A stretch of DNA of 44,245 nucleotides from Halorubrum sp. Boch-26. GTDB taxonomy: Archaea; Halobacteriota; Halobacteria; Halobacteriales; Haloferacaceae. Positions 22,638-31,226 of the stretch are shown in pieces. The translations under genes and the position numbers were made by a program. Under the pieces are notes generated by a model, which searched no databases, was not told the DNA's origin, and worked only from the letters and a program-made list of their open reading frames with translations. How positions within the stretch are numbered: the first letter of the stretch is position 1; each line of letters opens with the position of its first letter. Location: NCBI RefSeq assembly GCF_029889805.1, contig NZ_JARANT010000011.1:1-44245 (forward strand). Direction: 5' to 3'.

Positions 22638-23569
22638 GGGTCGTCATCGTCGGCTGCGGCTACGTCGGGCTCGAACTCGCGGCGCAGCTCGCCGATCGGG
22701 GTCACGCGGTAACGGGCGTGCGGCGGTCAGACGCGGGCCTCGACGCTATCGGGGCGGTCGGGACGGAGATTACCGAGAGCGGCGGGAAAGCCGCGGGAAC
22801 CGTCGATGCGGTGCGCGCGGACGCAACCGATCCGGGGTCGCTCAACGCGCTACCCGACGCGGACGCCGTCGTCTTCGCGGCCAGTTCGGGCGGGCGGGGA
22901 GCCGACGCGGCCCGTGAGGTGTACGTCGACGGCCTTCGGAACGTGATCGAGGCGTACGACGGGCGGCCGTCGCCGCCGGACAGGCTCGTCTACACCTCCT
23001 CGACGGGCGTGTACGGCGACCACGACGGCGCGTGGGTCGACGAGGAGACGCCGATCGAGCCCACCACGGAGAAGACGCGGGTCCTCGCCGAGGCGGAACA
23101 GATCGCGCTGGAGGCGGCGGACGACGCCGGAATCGACGGGACCGTGGCCCGGTTCGCCGGACTATACGGACCCGGGCGGTATCGATTGGAGCGGTACATC
23201 GAGGGTCCCGTCACCGCGGGGTACCTCAACATGGTCCACCGGGACGACGCCGCAGGGGCGATACGGTACTTCTTCGAGGCGGACGCTGCACGCGGCGAGT
23301 CGGTTGTGGTGGTCGACGACGAACCGGTCGATAAACACTTGTTCGCCGACTGGCTCGCCGGCGAGTGCGGCGTTCCGCGGCCGGCGAAGCGGTCGAAGGC
23401 CGAGCGGATCGCCGCCGGAGACCTCTCCGCGGCCGCCGAACGGCGGATCCGAACCAGCAAGCGCTGTTCGAACGACCGGCTGCGCGCGCTCGGCTACGAG
23501 TTCGCGTATCCCACGTTCCGGGAGGGATACCACGATGCGGTGCGGTCGTTCCGCGCGGCCGAGGAGTGA
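22634..23569 (+). CDS. NAD(P)-binding epimerase/SDR family protein
   Basis: 311-aa extended short-chain dehydrogenase. The Rossmann nucleotide loop is VIVGCGYVGLELA (GxGxxG, residues 5-12), the Asp-containing strand is DADAVVFAASSGGRG, and the active-site region is VYTSSTGVYGDHDG, with Tyr but without a classical YxxxK. The fingerprint GLYGPGRYRLERYIEG and the C-terminal FREGYHDAVRSF fit the SDR_a5-like (YeeZ) group. The substrate is unknown; nucleotide-sugar or steroid-like activities cannot be inferred. It overlaps DUF5791 by 4 nt. Confidence 0.85.
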   Translation: MRVVIVGCGYVGLELAAQLADRGHAVTGVRRSDAGLDAIGAVGTEITESGGKAAGTVDAVRADATDPGSLNALPDADAVVFAASSGGRGADAAREVYVDGLRNVIEAYDGRPSPPDRLVYTSSTGVYGDHDGAWVDEETPIEPTTEKTRVLAEAEQIALEAADDAGIDGTVARFAGLYGPGRYRLERYIEGPVTAGYLNMVHRDDAAGAIRYFFEADAARGESVVVVDDEPVDKHLFADWLAGECGVPRPAKRSKAERIAAGDLSAAAERRIRTSKRCSNDRLRALGYEFAYPTFREGYHDAVRSFRAAEE

Positions 23570-23645
23570 GCCGACTCCGGTCCCGTCGTCGGTCGGTCGG
23601 AACAGTGACGAACCTTCATGTGTCGGGAGGGAGTCTCTGACACAT

Positions 23646-24821
23646 ATGTGGAGCCTGAGCGCGGCCGGCGAGCGGCTCTCGCAGGCGGAGACGCTCGTCC
23701 GGGAAAATCCGGAGGTGACGGCGGTCGCCGTCGCCATCGTGCTCGTCGCGATCATCGGTGGGTACTTCCTGTTCCGCGCCCGCTGGACGCCGGGAGTGCG
23801 ATTCAGGCGACTGCTCGCCGAACAGGACGAAATTGCGGTGCTGATGCATCCGAACCCCGATCCGGACGCGATGTCGTCCGCCCTCGGCGTCGCGTCGCTG
23901 GCGACGCAGATCGGCGTCGACGCGACGGTGCAGTACCCCGGACAGATCCGCCATCAGGAGAACCGCGCGTTCCGAACGGTGCTTGACCTGGACTTAGAGC
24001 CGATCGAGCACGTGAGCGATCTCGCCGCGGAGTCGGTGGTGTTGGTCGATCACAATGAGCCGCGGGGGTTCGCCGGCGCGGACGGCGTGCTCCCCGTGGC
24101 GGTCGTCGATCACCACCCCGGCGACGGCGCCGGTGAGCTGTTCACCGACGTCCGCACTGACTACGGCGCGACGGCGTCCGTCATCGCCGAATACTTCCAG
24201 GAGAACGACGCGACCCCGGTCCCGCCGGACAAGCACGCGAGCGAAGCCGACAGCGAGTTCACGCTTCCGACGGAGACCGCGACCGGACTGCTGTACGGGA
24301 TCCTCACCGACACGAAGCACCTCACCGTCGGCGCCAGCGATCCGGACTTCGCGGCCGCCGCGTACGTGTATCCCGGCGTCGACCAAGACCGCCTCGACCG
24401 CATCGCGAACCCCGCGGTCGACGCGGAGGTGTTGGAGGTGAAAGCGCGAGCCATCGCCGGGCGCCGAATCGAGGGGTCATTCGCGGTGGCCGACGTGGGC
24501 GGCGTGAACAACGTGGACGCGATTCCGCAGGCGGCAGACGAGCTGATCCAGCTCGAGGGGGTCAGCGCCGTCGTGGTGATCGGGGAGCGGGACGGAACGG
24601 TCCATCTCTCCGGGCGCTCCCGGGACGACCGGGTCCACATGGGTAACGCGCTCGACTCGGTACTGTCGGACGTCGAAAGCGGAGACGGCGGCGGCCACTC
24701 CCGGATGGGCGGCGGAACCATCGCGCCGCGGATCGACCCGACCAGCGACGACGGACCGGAGACGGTCGATCGGGACGAGCTCGCCGATGCGCTGTTCCGA
24801 GCCATGGCCGGCGACGTGTGA
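23646..24821 (+). CDS. Membrane-anchored DHH/DHHA1 phosphoesterase
   Basis: 391-aa protein with one transmembrane helix (residues ~24-44, VTAVAVAIVLVAIIGGYFLF) and a cytoplasmic DHH-DHHA1 pair. Metal-binding motifs are LMHPNPDPDAMSSALG (I), VLVDHNEPRG (II), VAVVDHHPGDG (III, the DHH) and GILTDTKHL (IV). The DHHA1 end shows GGGHSRMGGGTI. RecJ-type nucleases, nano-RNases and cyclic-di-AMP phosphodiesterases such as GdpP share these domains; the membrane anchor plus DHH-DHHA1 is like GdpP but without PAS or GGDEF domains. The ATG at 23646 follows a long gap and precedes the helix directly. It appears monocistronic. Confidence 0.88.
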   Translation: MWSLSAAGERLSQAETLVRENPEVTAVAVAIVLVAIIGGYFLFRARWTPGVRFRRLLAEQDEIAVLMHPNPDPDAMSSALGVASLATQIGVDATVQYPGQIRHQENRAFRTVLDLDLEPIEHVSDLAAESVVLVDHNEPRGFAGADGVLPVAVVDHHPGDGAGELFTDVRTDYGATASVIAEYFQENDATPVPPDKHASEADSEFTLPTETATGLLYGILTDTKHLTVGASDPDFAAAAYVYPGVDQDRLDRIANPAVDAEVLEVKARAIAGRRIEGSFAVADVGGVNNVDAIPQAADELIQLEGVSAVVVIGERDGTVHLSGRSRDDRVHMGNALDSVLSDVESGDGGGHSRMGGGTIAPRIDPTSDDGPETVDRDELADALFRAMAGDV

Positions 24822-24850
24822 TCGTCGCCGGACCGCGAACGAGACGCGGC

Positions 24851-24878
24851 GCTCGACGCTAGTTTTTAACTGTCGAGC
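24851..24878. promoter_or_regulatory. Inverted repeat around a T-rich TATA-like core
   Basis: GCTCGAC (24851-24857) and GTCGAGC (24872-24878) flank AGTTTTTAACT, which lies 23-34 nt before the ATG at 24894. The core could be the TATA box of the 43-aa gene with an operator-like palindrome around it, or the palindrome plus T-run could end the DHH transcript. Confidence 0.45.
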
Positions 24879-24893
24879 CGCGGAGTGGAAGGT

Positions 24894-25025
24894 ATGAACA
24901 TCGATTTCCTGACTGACGACGGCTGGCGGGCGCTCGCGGGGGTCGGCGTCGGGTACGCGCTCGCGACCGCCCTGATATTCGGTCTGCTGTTCGCGGTCCC
25001 GTACCTGATCGTGCGGGCGTTGTGA
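24894..25025 (+). CDS. 43-aa single-helix membrane microprotein
   Basis: Short gene encoding 43 residues: a polar start (MNIDFLTDDGWRALAG) and one hydrophobic helix (VGVGYALATALIFGLLFAVPYLIV), ending RAL. A TATA-like TTTTTAACT lies 25-34 nt upstream and the composition fits coding sequence, so I believe it is real. It resembles small single-pass proteins often annotated next to the proteasome ATPase or other core haloarchaeal genes, but I cannot name its family. It is convergent with pan. Confidence 0.6.
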   Translation: MNIDFLTDDGWRALAGVGVGYALATALIFGLLFAVPYLIVRAL

Positions 25026-25061
25026 CGAGGAAAAGGCGGATCTGAAGGCGGCGGGCTGGGA

Positions 25062-26279
25062 TCAGGCGAACGCGAGCGAGTCGTCGGCGCCGCCGTCGTC
25101 GTCCTGCTGGAGCTTCTCGTGAGCCTCAAGAAAGTCGTCGAGCGTGACCTCGGTGCGGTCGTCGCGGATGGCGAACATCCCGGCCTCGGTGCAGATGGCC
25201 TTGATGTCGGCGCCGGACGCCTCCGGGGTCATCTCGGCGAGCTCGTCGAAGTCGATGTCGCTCGCGAGGTTCATCTTCCGGGTGTGGATCTGGAAGATGA
25301 TCTCGCGGCCGTCGGTGTTCGGCTTGGGCACCTCGATGAGGCGGTCGAACCGACCCGGGCGGAGGATGGCGGGATCGAGCATGTCGAAGCGGTTGGTCGC
25401 GGCGATGATCCGGACCTCGCCGCGCTCGTCGAAGCCGTCCATCTCGGAGAGCAGCTGCATCATCGTCCGCTGGACCTCGGCGTCGCCCGAGGTCTTCGAG
25501 TCCGTCCGCTTCGAGGCGATCGCGTCGATCTCGTCGATGAAGAGGACGGCGGGCTGGTTCTCGCGGGCGACCTCGAATAAGTCGCGGACGAGCTTCGCGC
25601 CCTCGCCGATGAACTTGTGGACGAGTTCGGAGCCGGCCATCTTGATGAACGTCGCGTCCGTCTCGTTGGCGACGGCCTTCGCGAGCATCGTCTTGCCCGT
25701 GCCCGGCGGGCCGTACAGCAGGACGCCGCTGGGCGGCGTGATACCGACGTCCTCGAACATGTCGGGGTGTTCGAGGGGCATCTCGACGGTCTCGCGGACC
25801 TCCTGCATCTGGTCTTCGAGCCCGCCGATGTCGGCGTAGGTGACGTCGGGTGAGTGCTCGACCTGCATCACGCGAGCCCGCACGTCGGTCTCCTTCTCCA
25901 GCTTCTTCACGACGGACAGCGAGTTGTTGACCGCGACCCGGTCGTCGGGGTCGAGCTTCTCGCGCATCTCTGGGGTGATCTCCGTGAGCGCCTCTTGATT
26001 GTTGCCGTGCTGTTTGATGACGGCGCCGTCGGGCGTGATCTCTTGGACAGTCGCCACGAACAGGGGGGACTGCTTCAGCTTCTTGTTCTCGTGGGTGAGC
26101 CGTTCGAGCTTCTGCTGGTACTTGTTGTTCTCCGCGTTGGCGTCGAGGAGCTTGTCGCGCATCTCCTCGTTTTGAGACTCCAGCACGTCGAGCTCTTCCT
26201 GGAGAGACTCGATTTTCTCCTGTCTCGACGCCGCCCCCTCGTCGTAGGGCATCTCGACGTCGTCGACGGTGTCTGTCAT
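25062..26279 (-). CDS. pan: Proteasome-activating nucleotidase (PAN)
   Basis: 405-aa AAA+ ATPase that unfolds substrates and feeds them into the 20S proteasome. An N-terminal coiled coil (residues ~15-70) leads into the OB domain (FVATVQEITPDGAVIKQHGNN) and then the AAA module. Walker A is GPPGTGKTMLAKA (190-202), Walker B is VLFIDEIDAI, and the second region of homology is IIAATNRFDMLDPAILRPGRFDR. The C-terminus is DDSLAFA, so the usual HbYX tail that opens the 20S gate has Phe in place of Tyr. The Met at 26279 (MTDTVDDVEMP) is preferred over an upstream extension lacking coiled-coil character. It is divergent from the HTH gene at 26419. Confidence 0.95.
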   Translation of the reverse strand: MTDTVDDVEMPYDEGAASRQEKIESLQEELDVLESQNEEMRDKLLDANAENNKYQQKLERLTHENKKLKQSPLFVATVQEITPDGAVIKQHGNNQEALTEITPEMREKLDPDDRVAVNNSLSVVKKLEKETDVRARVMQVEHSPDVTYADIGGLEDQMQEVRETVEMPLEHPDMFEDVGITPPSGVLLYGPPGTGKTMLAKAVANETDATFIKMAGSELVHKFIGEGAKLVRDLFEVARENQPAVLFIDEIDAIASKRTDSKTSGDAEVQRTMMQLLSEMDGFDERGEVRIIAATNRFDMLDPAILRPGRFDRLIEVPKPNTDGREIIFQIHTRKMNLASDIDFDELAEMTPEASGADIKAICTEAGMFAIRDDRTEVTLDDFLEAHEKLQQDDDGGADDSLAFA

Positions 26280-26418
26280 TGTTCGTAATAAGGCGTCTCG
26301 CGCGTAAGAGGTTTCGGGTGGGGGAGAGTCGAGCGGGATGAATCGAAAAGAAATGCACAATGGTAATTAAATAGGATAGTAAATATTATCTAACAGCATG
26401 AGATAAGGGAAGGTACGC
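26280..26418. other. Divergent AT-rich promoter region
   Basis: These 139 nt separate pan from the HTH gene and contain the most AT-rich stretch of this half of the window (about 26345-26400, including AATTAAATA and GTAAATATTATC). The latter, at 26380-26391, lies 28-39 nt before the ATG at 26419 and is a good TATA candidate. For pan, the minus strand CTCTTACGCG (26304-26313) is a weaker candidate. Confidence 0.5.
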
Positions 26419-26682
26419 ATGAGCACCACCGACTCCGTCACCGCCGACGAGGACGTCACGGACCGCTGGAGCGCCGTCCGCGATCTGCCGCCGAGCGCGA
26501 AGCTCGTGGCGAAGGTCCTTGATTACAACGACACGCTGACGCAGAGCGAACTCGCCGAGGAGACGCTGCTCCCGCCCCGGACCGTCAGGTACGCGCTCTC
26601 GCGGCTGGAAGACGAGGACGTCGTCGACTCGCGGTTCTCCTTCACCGACGCCCGGAAGCGGCTGTACACGCTCGCGGTGTAG
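26419..26682 (+). CDS. Small winged-HTH transcriptional regulator (MarR/TrmB-like)
   Basis: 87-aa protein made almost only of a winged helix: LPPSAKLVAKVLDYNDTLTQSELAEETLLPPRTVRYALSRLEDEDVVDSRFSFTDARKRLYTL, in which residues ~45-65 form the recognition helix. It has an acidic N-terminus. No ligand-binding domain is present. The gene heads the cluster with the small helical gene, mre11 and rad50, and is divergent from pan; this order appears to be conserved in haloarchaea. It may regulate neighbours or itself, but no target site is evident. Confidence 0.82.
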   Translation: MSTTDSVTADEDVTDRWSAVRDLPPSAKLVAKVLDYNDTLTQSELAEETLLPPRTVRYALSRLEDEDVVDSRFSFTDARKRLYTLAV

Positions 26683-26784
26683 GTCGACGGAGTCGACGAG
26701 ACGCAGGCGAAGCGGCCACGGCGAGGGCGCACAGCCGACGGTCGGGAGGCCCCTGCTTATCCCCGATGCCGACGCAGAGACGAC

Positions 26785-27060
26785 GTGGTCTCGACTACCG
26801 CCGTCAAGCGGGCCCTGGCCGCGCTGGCGACCCGCACCGACACCGCGACTCGGCCGTACGTCGCCGTGATCGACGAGGCCGAGGCCGCGCGAACCGACCT
26901 GCGGCGCGCCGCCGCGTTCGTCGAATCCGTGGGACTGGACCGGCTGTCGGAGGCGGTCGCGGCCGCCGAGCGCGACGGCGACGAGGGCGCGGCCGAACGG
27001 GGTCGTGCGGCGCTGGCGACCTACCGAGAGTTCCGCGAAGTGGCGGCCGGCGGAGAGTGA
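26785..27060 (+). CDS. Small helical protein upstream of mre11 (DUF7118-like)
   Basis: 91-aa, Ala/Arg/Glu-rich, all-helical protein (VKRALAALATRTDTATRPYVAVIDEAEAARTDLRRAAAFVE, then DRLSEAVAAAERDGDEGAAERG). It starts at a GTG with TATA-like CTGCTTATCC (26752-26761) about 24 nt upstream. I tentatively place it in the haloarchaeal DUF7118 family because of its position in front of mre11; function is unknown. The stop lies 74 nt before mre11. Alternative starts in the first codons (GTG then GTC) are indistinguishable. Confidence 0.72.
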   Translation: MVSTTAVKRALAALATRTDTATRPYVAVIDEAEAARTDLRRAAAFVESVGLDRLSEAVAAAERDGDEGAAERGRAALATYREFREVAAGGE

Positions 27061-27134
27061 GGTGAGCGGGCCGCCGACCACTTCCGCTCCGCCCCCGGAA
27101 CCCCTAAACCCGATACCGGCCAAGAGCCGGGCAG

Positions 27135-28490
27135 ATGACACGGGTGATCCACACCGGCGACACCCACATCGGGTACGCGCAGTACCACTCGCCGGTCCGA
27201 CGCCAAGACTTCCTCGACGCCTTCGCGGCCGTGATCGACGACGCGATCGACGGCGACGTCGACGCGGTGGTCCACGCGGGGGACCTCTTTCACGACCGGC
27301 GGCCCGAGCTCGCCGACCTGATGGGGACGATATCGATTCTCCGCCGGCTCGACGACGCCGGGATCCCCTTCCTCGCGGTCGTCGGGAATCACGAGTCGAC
27401 GCGGGGCGGCCAGTGGCTCGATCTGTTCGAGCGGCTCGGACTCGCGACCCGCCTCGGCGACGAGCCGATGGTCGTCGGCGACACGGCCTTCTACGGACTC
27501 GACCACGTCCCCGTCTCCCGCCGCGACGACCTCGACTACGCGTTCGCCGACCGCGACGCCGACTACGCCGCCCTCGTCGCGCACGGCCTCTTCGAGCCGT
27601 TCGGCTACGCCGACTGGGACACGGAGGAAGTGCTCGCGGAGAGCGACGTCGCGTTCGACGCGATGCTCCTCGGCGACAACCACACGCCCGACGTCGCCGA
27701 GGTGAGCGACACGTGGGTCACCTATCCCGGCTCCACGGAACGCGCGAGCGCGAGCGAGCGCGAGGGGCGCGGCTACAACCTCGTGACCTTCGACGCCGAC
27801 GCCGCGGGCGGCGACGACCGCGTGGATATCCGGCGGCGCGCGCTCGACACGCGCCCGTTCGTCTTCGTCGAGGTCGAACTCCGCGAGGGCGAGGGCGCGG
27901 CGCGGGTGCGCGAGCGCGTCCGCCAACACGACCTCGACGACGCCGTGGTCCTCGTCGACGTGACCGGCGACGGCGACCCCGTCACCCCGGCCGCGATCGA
28001 GGAGTTCGCGACCGAGGAGGGGGCGCTCATCGCCCGGGTCACCGACCGCCGCGAGGTCGAGACCGACGCCGAGGTCGACGTGAGCTTCGCCGACCCGGAG
28101 GACGCCGTCCGCGAACGGATCGAGGAGATGAGCCTGTCCGAAGCCGCCCGCGATGTCGACGAGGCGGTCCGTGCCGACACGCTCCCCGACAGCAACGTCA
28201 GGGCGACGGTGAAGGGTCGGATCGAGGAGCGGATCGACGACCTCGACGCGTTCGATCGGGGCGCCGTCGGTGGCGAGAGTGAGCCCGGCGCGGGCGCGGA
28301 GGGCGAAAACGCCGACGGCGACGCCGGTGACGAGGATGACAGCGCCGATAACGGCGACACCGGGGTAGACGATAGCGCCGATAACGGCGACGTCGACGAG
28401 GAAACCGAGACCGACGGCGACACCGCCGACGAACGGAGCCGCGAGACCCCTGCGACCGACGGTCAAGTGTCCATGGAGGACTACCTGTGA
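27135..28490 (+). CDS. mre11: DNA double-strand-break repair nuclease Mre11
   Basis: 451-aa Mn-dependent nuclease, acting with Rad50 in processing DNA ends. Phosphoesterase motifs are GDTHIGYAQY (I), HAGDLFHDRRPE (II), GNHEST (III), HGLFEPFG (IV) and LLGDNHTPDV (V). The capping domain follows. The C-terminal ~75 residues are acidic, with a duplicated DDSADNGD, and the end is GQVSMEDYL, a PCNA-interacting-peptide-like motif (Q-x-x-M-x-x-Y-L). The stop overlaps the GTG of rad50 by 4 nt, giving coupled synthesis of the complex. Length exceeds the ~380 aa of many archaeal Mre11 proteins because of the acidic tail. Confidence 0.94.
   Translation: MTRVIHTGDTHIGYAQYHSPVRRQDFLDAFAAVIDDAIDGDVDAVVHAGDLFHDRRPELADLMGTISILRRLDDAGIPFLAVVGNHESTRGGQWLDLFERLGLATRLGDEPMVVGDTAFYGLDHVPVSRRDDLDYAFADRDADYAALVAHGLFEPFGYADWDTEEVLAESDVAFDAMLLGDNHTPDVAEVSDTWVTYPGSTERASASEREGRGYNLVTFDADAAGGDDRVDIRRRALDTRPFVFVEVELREGEGAARVRERVRQHDLDDAVVLVDVTGDGDPVTPAAIEEFATEEGALIARVTDRREVETDAEVDVSFADPEDAVRERIEEMSLSEAARDVDEAVRADTLPDSNVRATVKGRIEERIDDLDAFDRGAVGGESEPGAGAEGENADGDAGDEDDSADNGDTGVDDSADNGDVDEETETDGDTADERSRETPATDGQVSMEDYL
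28335..28391 (+). repeat. 33-bp-period repeat in the mre11 acidic tail
   Basis: AGCGCCGATAACGGCGAC occurs at 28341-28358 and 28374-28391, a period of 33 nt, so DDSADNGD is encoded twice, 11 residues apart. The tail is low complexity and probably disordered, linking the nuclease core to the C-terminal PIP-like motif. Confidence 0.65.
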
Positions 28491-31174
28491 ACTTCGACCG
28501 AATCCGCCTCTCGAACTTCAAGCCGTACGGCGACGCCGACCTCCGTCTGACGGAGGGGGTCACGGTCATCCACGGGCTCAACGGCAGCGGCAAGTCGTCG
28601 CTGTTGGAGGCCTGTTTCTTCGCGCTGTACGGGTCGAGAGCGCTCGACGGCACCCTCGACGACGTCGTCACGAAAGGCGAGGAGGAGACGGAGGTCGAAC
28701 TGTGGTTCACCCACGACGGAACGCCGTACCGCATCGAGCGACGGCTCCGGGTGTACGACGACCGAGTCGACCACCAATGCACGCTCGAATCGACCGACGA
28801 GAGCGACGTGAGTCGCGACGGCGCTCGGGCGGTGCGCGAGTTCGTCACCGAGCTGCTCCGGATGGACGCCGAGGCGTTCGTCGGCTGCGCGTACGTGCGG
28901 CAGGGGGAGGTGAACGAGCTGATCAACGCCACACCCCGGGAGCGACAGGACACGATCGACGACCTGCTCCAGCTCGGGAAGTTAGAGGAGTACCGCGAGC
29001 GCGCCGGCGACGCCCGGCTCGGCGTCGAGGACGTGTTGGAGAACCGCCGCGGGCGGCTCGACCAGCTCGACGAGCAGATCGCGGCGAAGGAGGAGCGCGA
29101 CCTCCACGAGCGGCTCAACGGGCTTGAAAGCGACCTCTCGGAGATCACCGACGAGATCGATCGCTACGAGGACCAGCGCGAGCGGGCACGGGAGACGCGC
29201 GACGACGCCGCGGAGACGCTCTCGACCCACGCGGAGAAGCGAGAGGAGCTGGAGTCGGTGAAGGCGGAGATCGGCGAGATCGAGGAGGCGATCCGCGAGG
29301 CCGAGCGCGAGCGCGACGAGCACCGGGACGCGATCCGGGAGGCCCGAGAGCGGATCGGCGAGATCGAGGCCGCGATCAGCGACGGGCTCGACGACTCCGG
29401 CCTCGAGGCGGCCGACGCGGAGGCGATCGCGGCCCGCCGCGAGGAGCTCGACGATCGGGAGGAGACGGTCCGCGAGGAGCTCGGCGACGAGCGGGTGAGC
29501 GCAGAGGCGTTCCGGAACCAGGCGACGAGCCTCGCCGGGAAGGCCGACGACCTCGCCGAGCGCGCGACGGAGCTGGAATCGGAGGCCGACGACCTCGCCG
29601 ACGAGGCCGAGACGGCCGCCGACGAGGCCGACGAGCGCGAGTCCTCGATCGAGGAGCTCCGCGGGGAGGCCGGGACCCTCCGCGAACGGTTCGCGACCGC
29701 CGACGTTGACCGCGGCGACGTCACCGACGAGCGCGAGGCGCTCCGAGAGCGACGCGGCGAGGTCCGCGAGCGGATCGCGGAGCTGTCCGCGGAGCTGAAG
29801 AACGCCCGCAAGCGCGTCGAAGAGGCCGAGGAGCTGCTCGCGGCTGGGAAGTGTCCCGAATGCGGCCAGCCGGTCGAGGACTCGCCGCACGCGACCGGGA
29901 TCGAGGAAGACCGCGAGCGCGTCGGCGAGCTGGAGTCCGAGATCGGGTCGGCCCGCGAACGCGAGGAGGACCTCGACGACCGGATCGAGAGACTGGACGG
30001 CCTCGCGGCGGCGGCGGACCGGCTCGACGAGATCGACGAGACGACCGAAATGCTCGAAGAACGGGTCGAGGAGAAGCGCGCGGAAGCAGAGGAGAAGCGC
30101 GCGGAAGCAGAGGAGAAGCGCGAGCAGGCCGAGAAAAAACGCGGGCAGGTCGAGGAGACCCGCGAGATCGCCGCGGAGAAACGCGAGCAGGCGGAGGCGG
30201 CCGGAGACCGCGTTTCGGAGCTCGAAGAATCTCTCGCGGAGGTCGACGACGCCCGGGAAGCGGTGGACGCCGTCGAAGAGCGAATGGAGGCGATCGCCGA
30301 CGCGGAAGAGGGAATCGAGCGCCGCCGCGAGAAGCGCGAGACCCTCGCGGAGCTGAACGACGAGCGGCGCGACCGGCTCGCCGACAAGCGCGAGCGGCGC
30401 GACGAGCTCGCGACCGCGGTCGACGAGGCGGCTGTCGAGGAGGCGAAGAAGCGGAAGGAGAAGGCAGAGCAGTACCTCGAACGCGTCGACGGAGAGCTGG
30501 ACCGGCTCGCGGAGCGGCGGACGGAGCTGGAGAACGCTATCGGCAGCGTGAACGGCGAAGTACGGGAGTTAGAGAATCTCCGCGGGGAGCGCGAGGGGCT
30601 TGCCGCGACCGCCGAGGCGCTGGAGGGGCTCCACGAGGAGACGAGCGACCTGGAGGCGATGTACGGTGACCTCCGCGCTGAGCTCCGGCAACGCAACGTC
30701 GCCGAGCTGGAGCGCACCCTCAACGAGACGTTCGACCTGGTGTACGGCAACGACGCCTACTCGCACATCGAGCTCGACGGCGAGTACGCGCTCACCGTCT
30801 ACCAGAAGGACGGCGAGGCGCTCGACCCCGGGCAGCTCTCCGGCGGCGAGCGCGCCCTATTCAACCTCTCGCTGCGCTGCGCGATCTACCGGCTGCTCTC
30901 CGAGGGGATCGAGGGCGCGGCGCCGACGCCGCCGCTCATCCTCGACGAGCCGACCGTCTTCCTCGACTCCGGGCACGTCTCTCGACTGGTTCGGCTCGTC
31001 GAGGAGATGCGCGGCTTCGGCGTGGAGCAGATCCTCATCGTCAGCCACGACGACGAGCTGGTGGGCGCCGCCGACGAGCTGGTCACCGTCGAGAAGGAGC
31101 CGCGCTCGAACCGCTCGACGGCCCGCCGCGCGGACGCCGCCGAGCTCGACGTCGCCTCGCTCGCGGACGACTGA
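28487..31174 (+). CDS. rad50: DNA double-strand-break repair ATPase Rad50
   Basis: 895-aa SMC-like ATPase. The N-terminal half-site starts FDRIRLSNFKPYG with Walker A HGLNGSGKSSLLEA (residues ~27-40) and the Q-loop region GCAYVRQGEVNEL. Two long coiled-coil arms flank the zinc hook CPECGQPVED (Cys at 456 and 459). The C-terminal part has the signature LSGGERALFNLSLR (~784) and Walker B LILDEPTVFLDSGH, then IVSHDDELV. A perfect 21-bp DNA repeat (three copies) in the second arm codes one heptad each (EEKRAEA). The GTG at 28487 overlaps the mre11 stop. Total length is typical for haloarchaeal Rad50. Confidence 0.95.
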   Translation: MNFDRIRLSNFKPYGDADLRLTEGVTVIHGLNGSGKSSLLEACFFALYGSRALDGTLDDVVTKGEEETEVELWFTHDGTPYRIERRLRVYDDRVDHQCTLESTDESDVSRDGARAVREFVTELLRMDAEAFVGCAYVRQGEVNELINATPRERQDTIDDLLQLGKLEEYRERAGDARLGVEDVLENRRGRLDQLDEQIAAKEERDLHERLNGLESDLSEITDEIDRYEDQRERARETRDDAAETLSTHAEKREELESVKAEIGEIEEAIREAERERDEHRDAIREARERIGEIEAAISDGLDDSGLEAADAEAIAARREELDDREETVREELGDERVSAEAFRNQATSLAGKADDLAERATELESEADDLADEAETAADEADERESSIEELRGEAGTLRERFATADVDRGDVTDEREALRERRGEVRERIAELSAELKNARKRVEEAEELLAAGKCPECGQPVEDSPHATGIEEDRERVGELESEIGSAREREEDLDDRIERLDGLAAAADRLDEIDETTEMLEERVEEKRAEAEEKRAEAEEKREQAEKKRGQVEETREIAAEKREQAEAAGDRVSELEESLAEVDDAREAVDAVEERMEAIADAEEGIERRREKRETLAELNDERRDRLADKRERRDELATAVDEAAVEEAKKRKEKAEQYLERVDGELDRLAERRTELENAIGSVNGEVRELENLRGEREGLAATAEALEGLHEETSDLEAMYGDLRAELRQRNVAELERTLNETFDLVYGNDAYSHIELDGEYALTVYQKDGEALDPGQLSGGERALFNLSLRCAIYRLLSEGIEGAAPTPPLILDEPTVFLDSGHVSRLVRLVEEMRGFGVEQILIVSHDDELVGAADELVTVEKEPRSNRSTARRADAAELDVASLADD
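30068..30123 (+). repeat. 21-bp tandem repeat coding coiled-coil heptads
   Basis: GAGGAGAAGCGCGCGGAAGC-A is present at 30068-30088 and 30089-30109 and partly at 30110-30123. The period, 21 bp or seven residues, equals one coiled-coil heptad, so slippage here lengthens the Rad50 arm without disturbing the heptad register. Confidence 0.8.
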
Positions 31175-31226
31175 TCGGGCGCGAGGCGGTGTCGCTCATC
31201 GCGTCACGGGGGAAGCACGCGACCGA

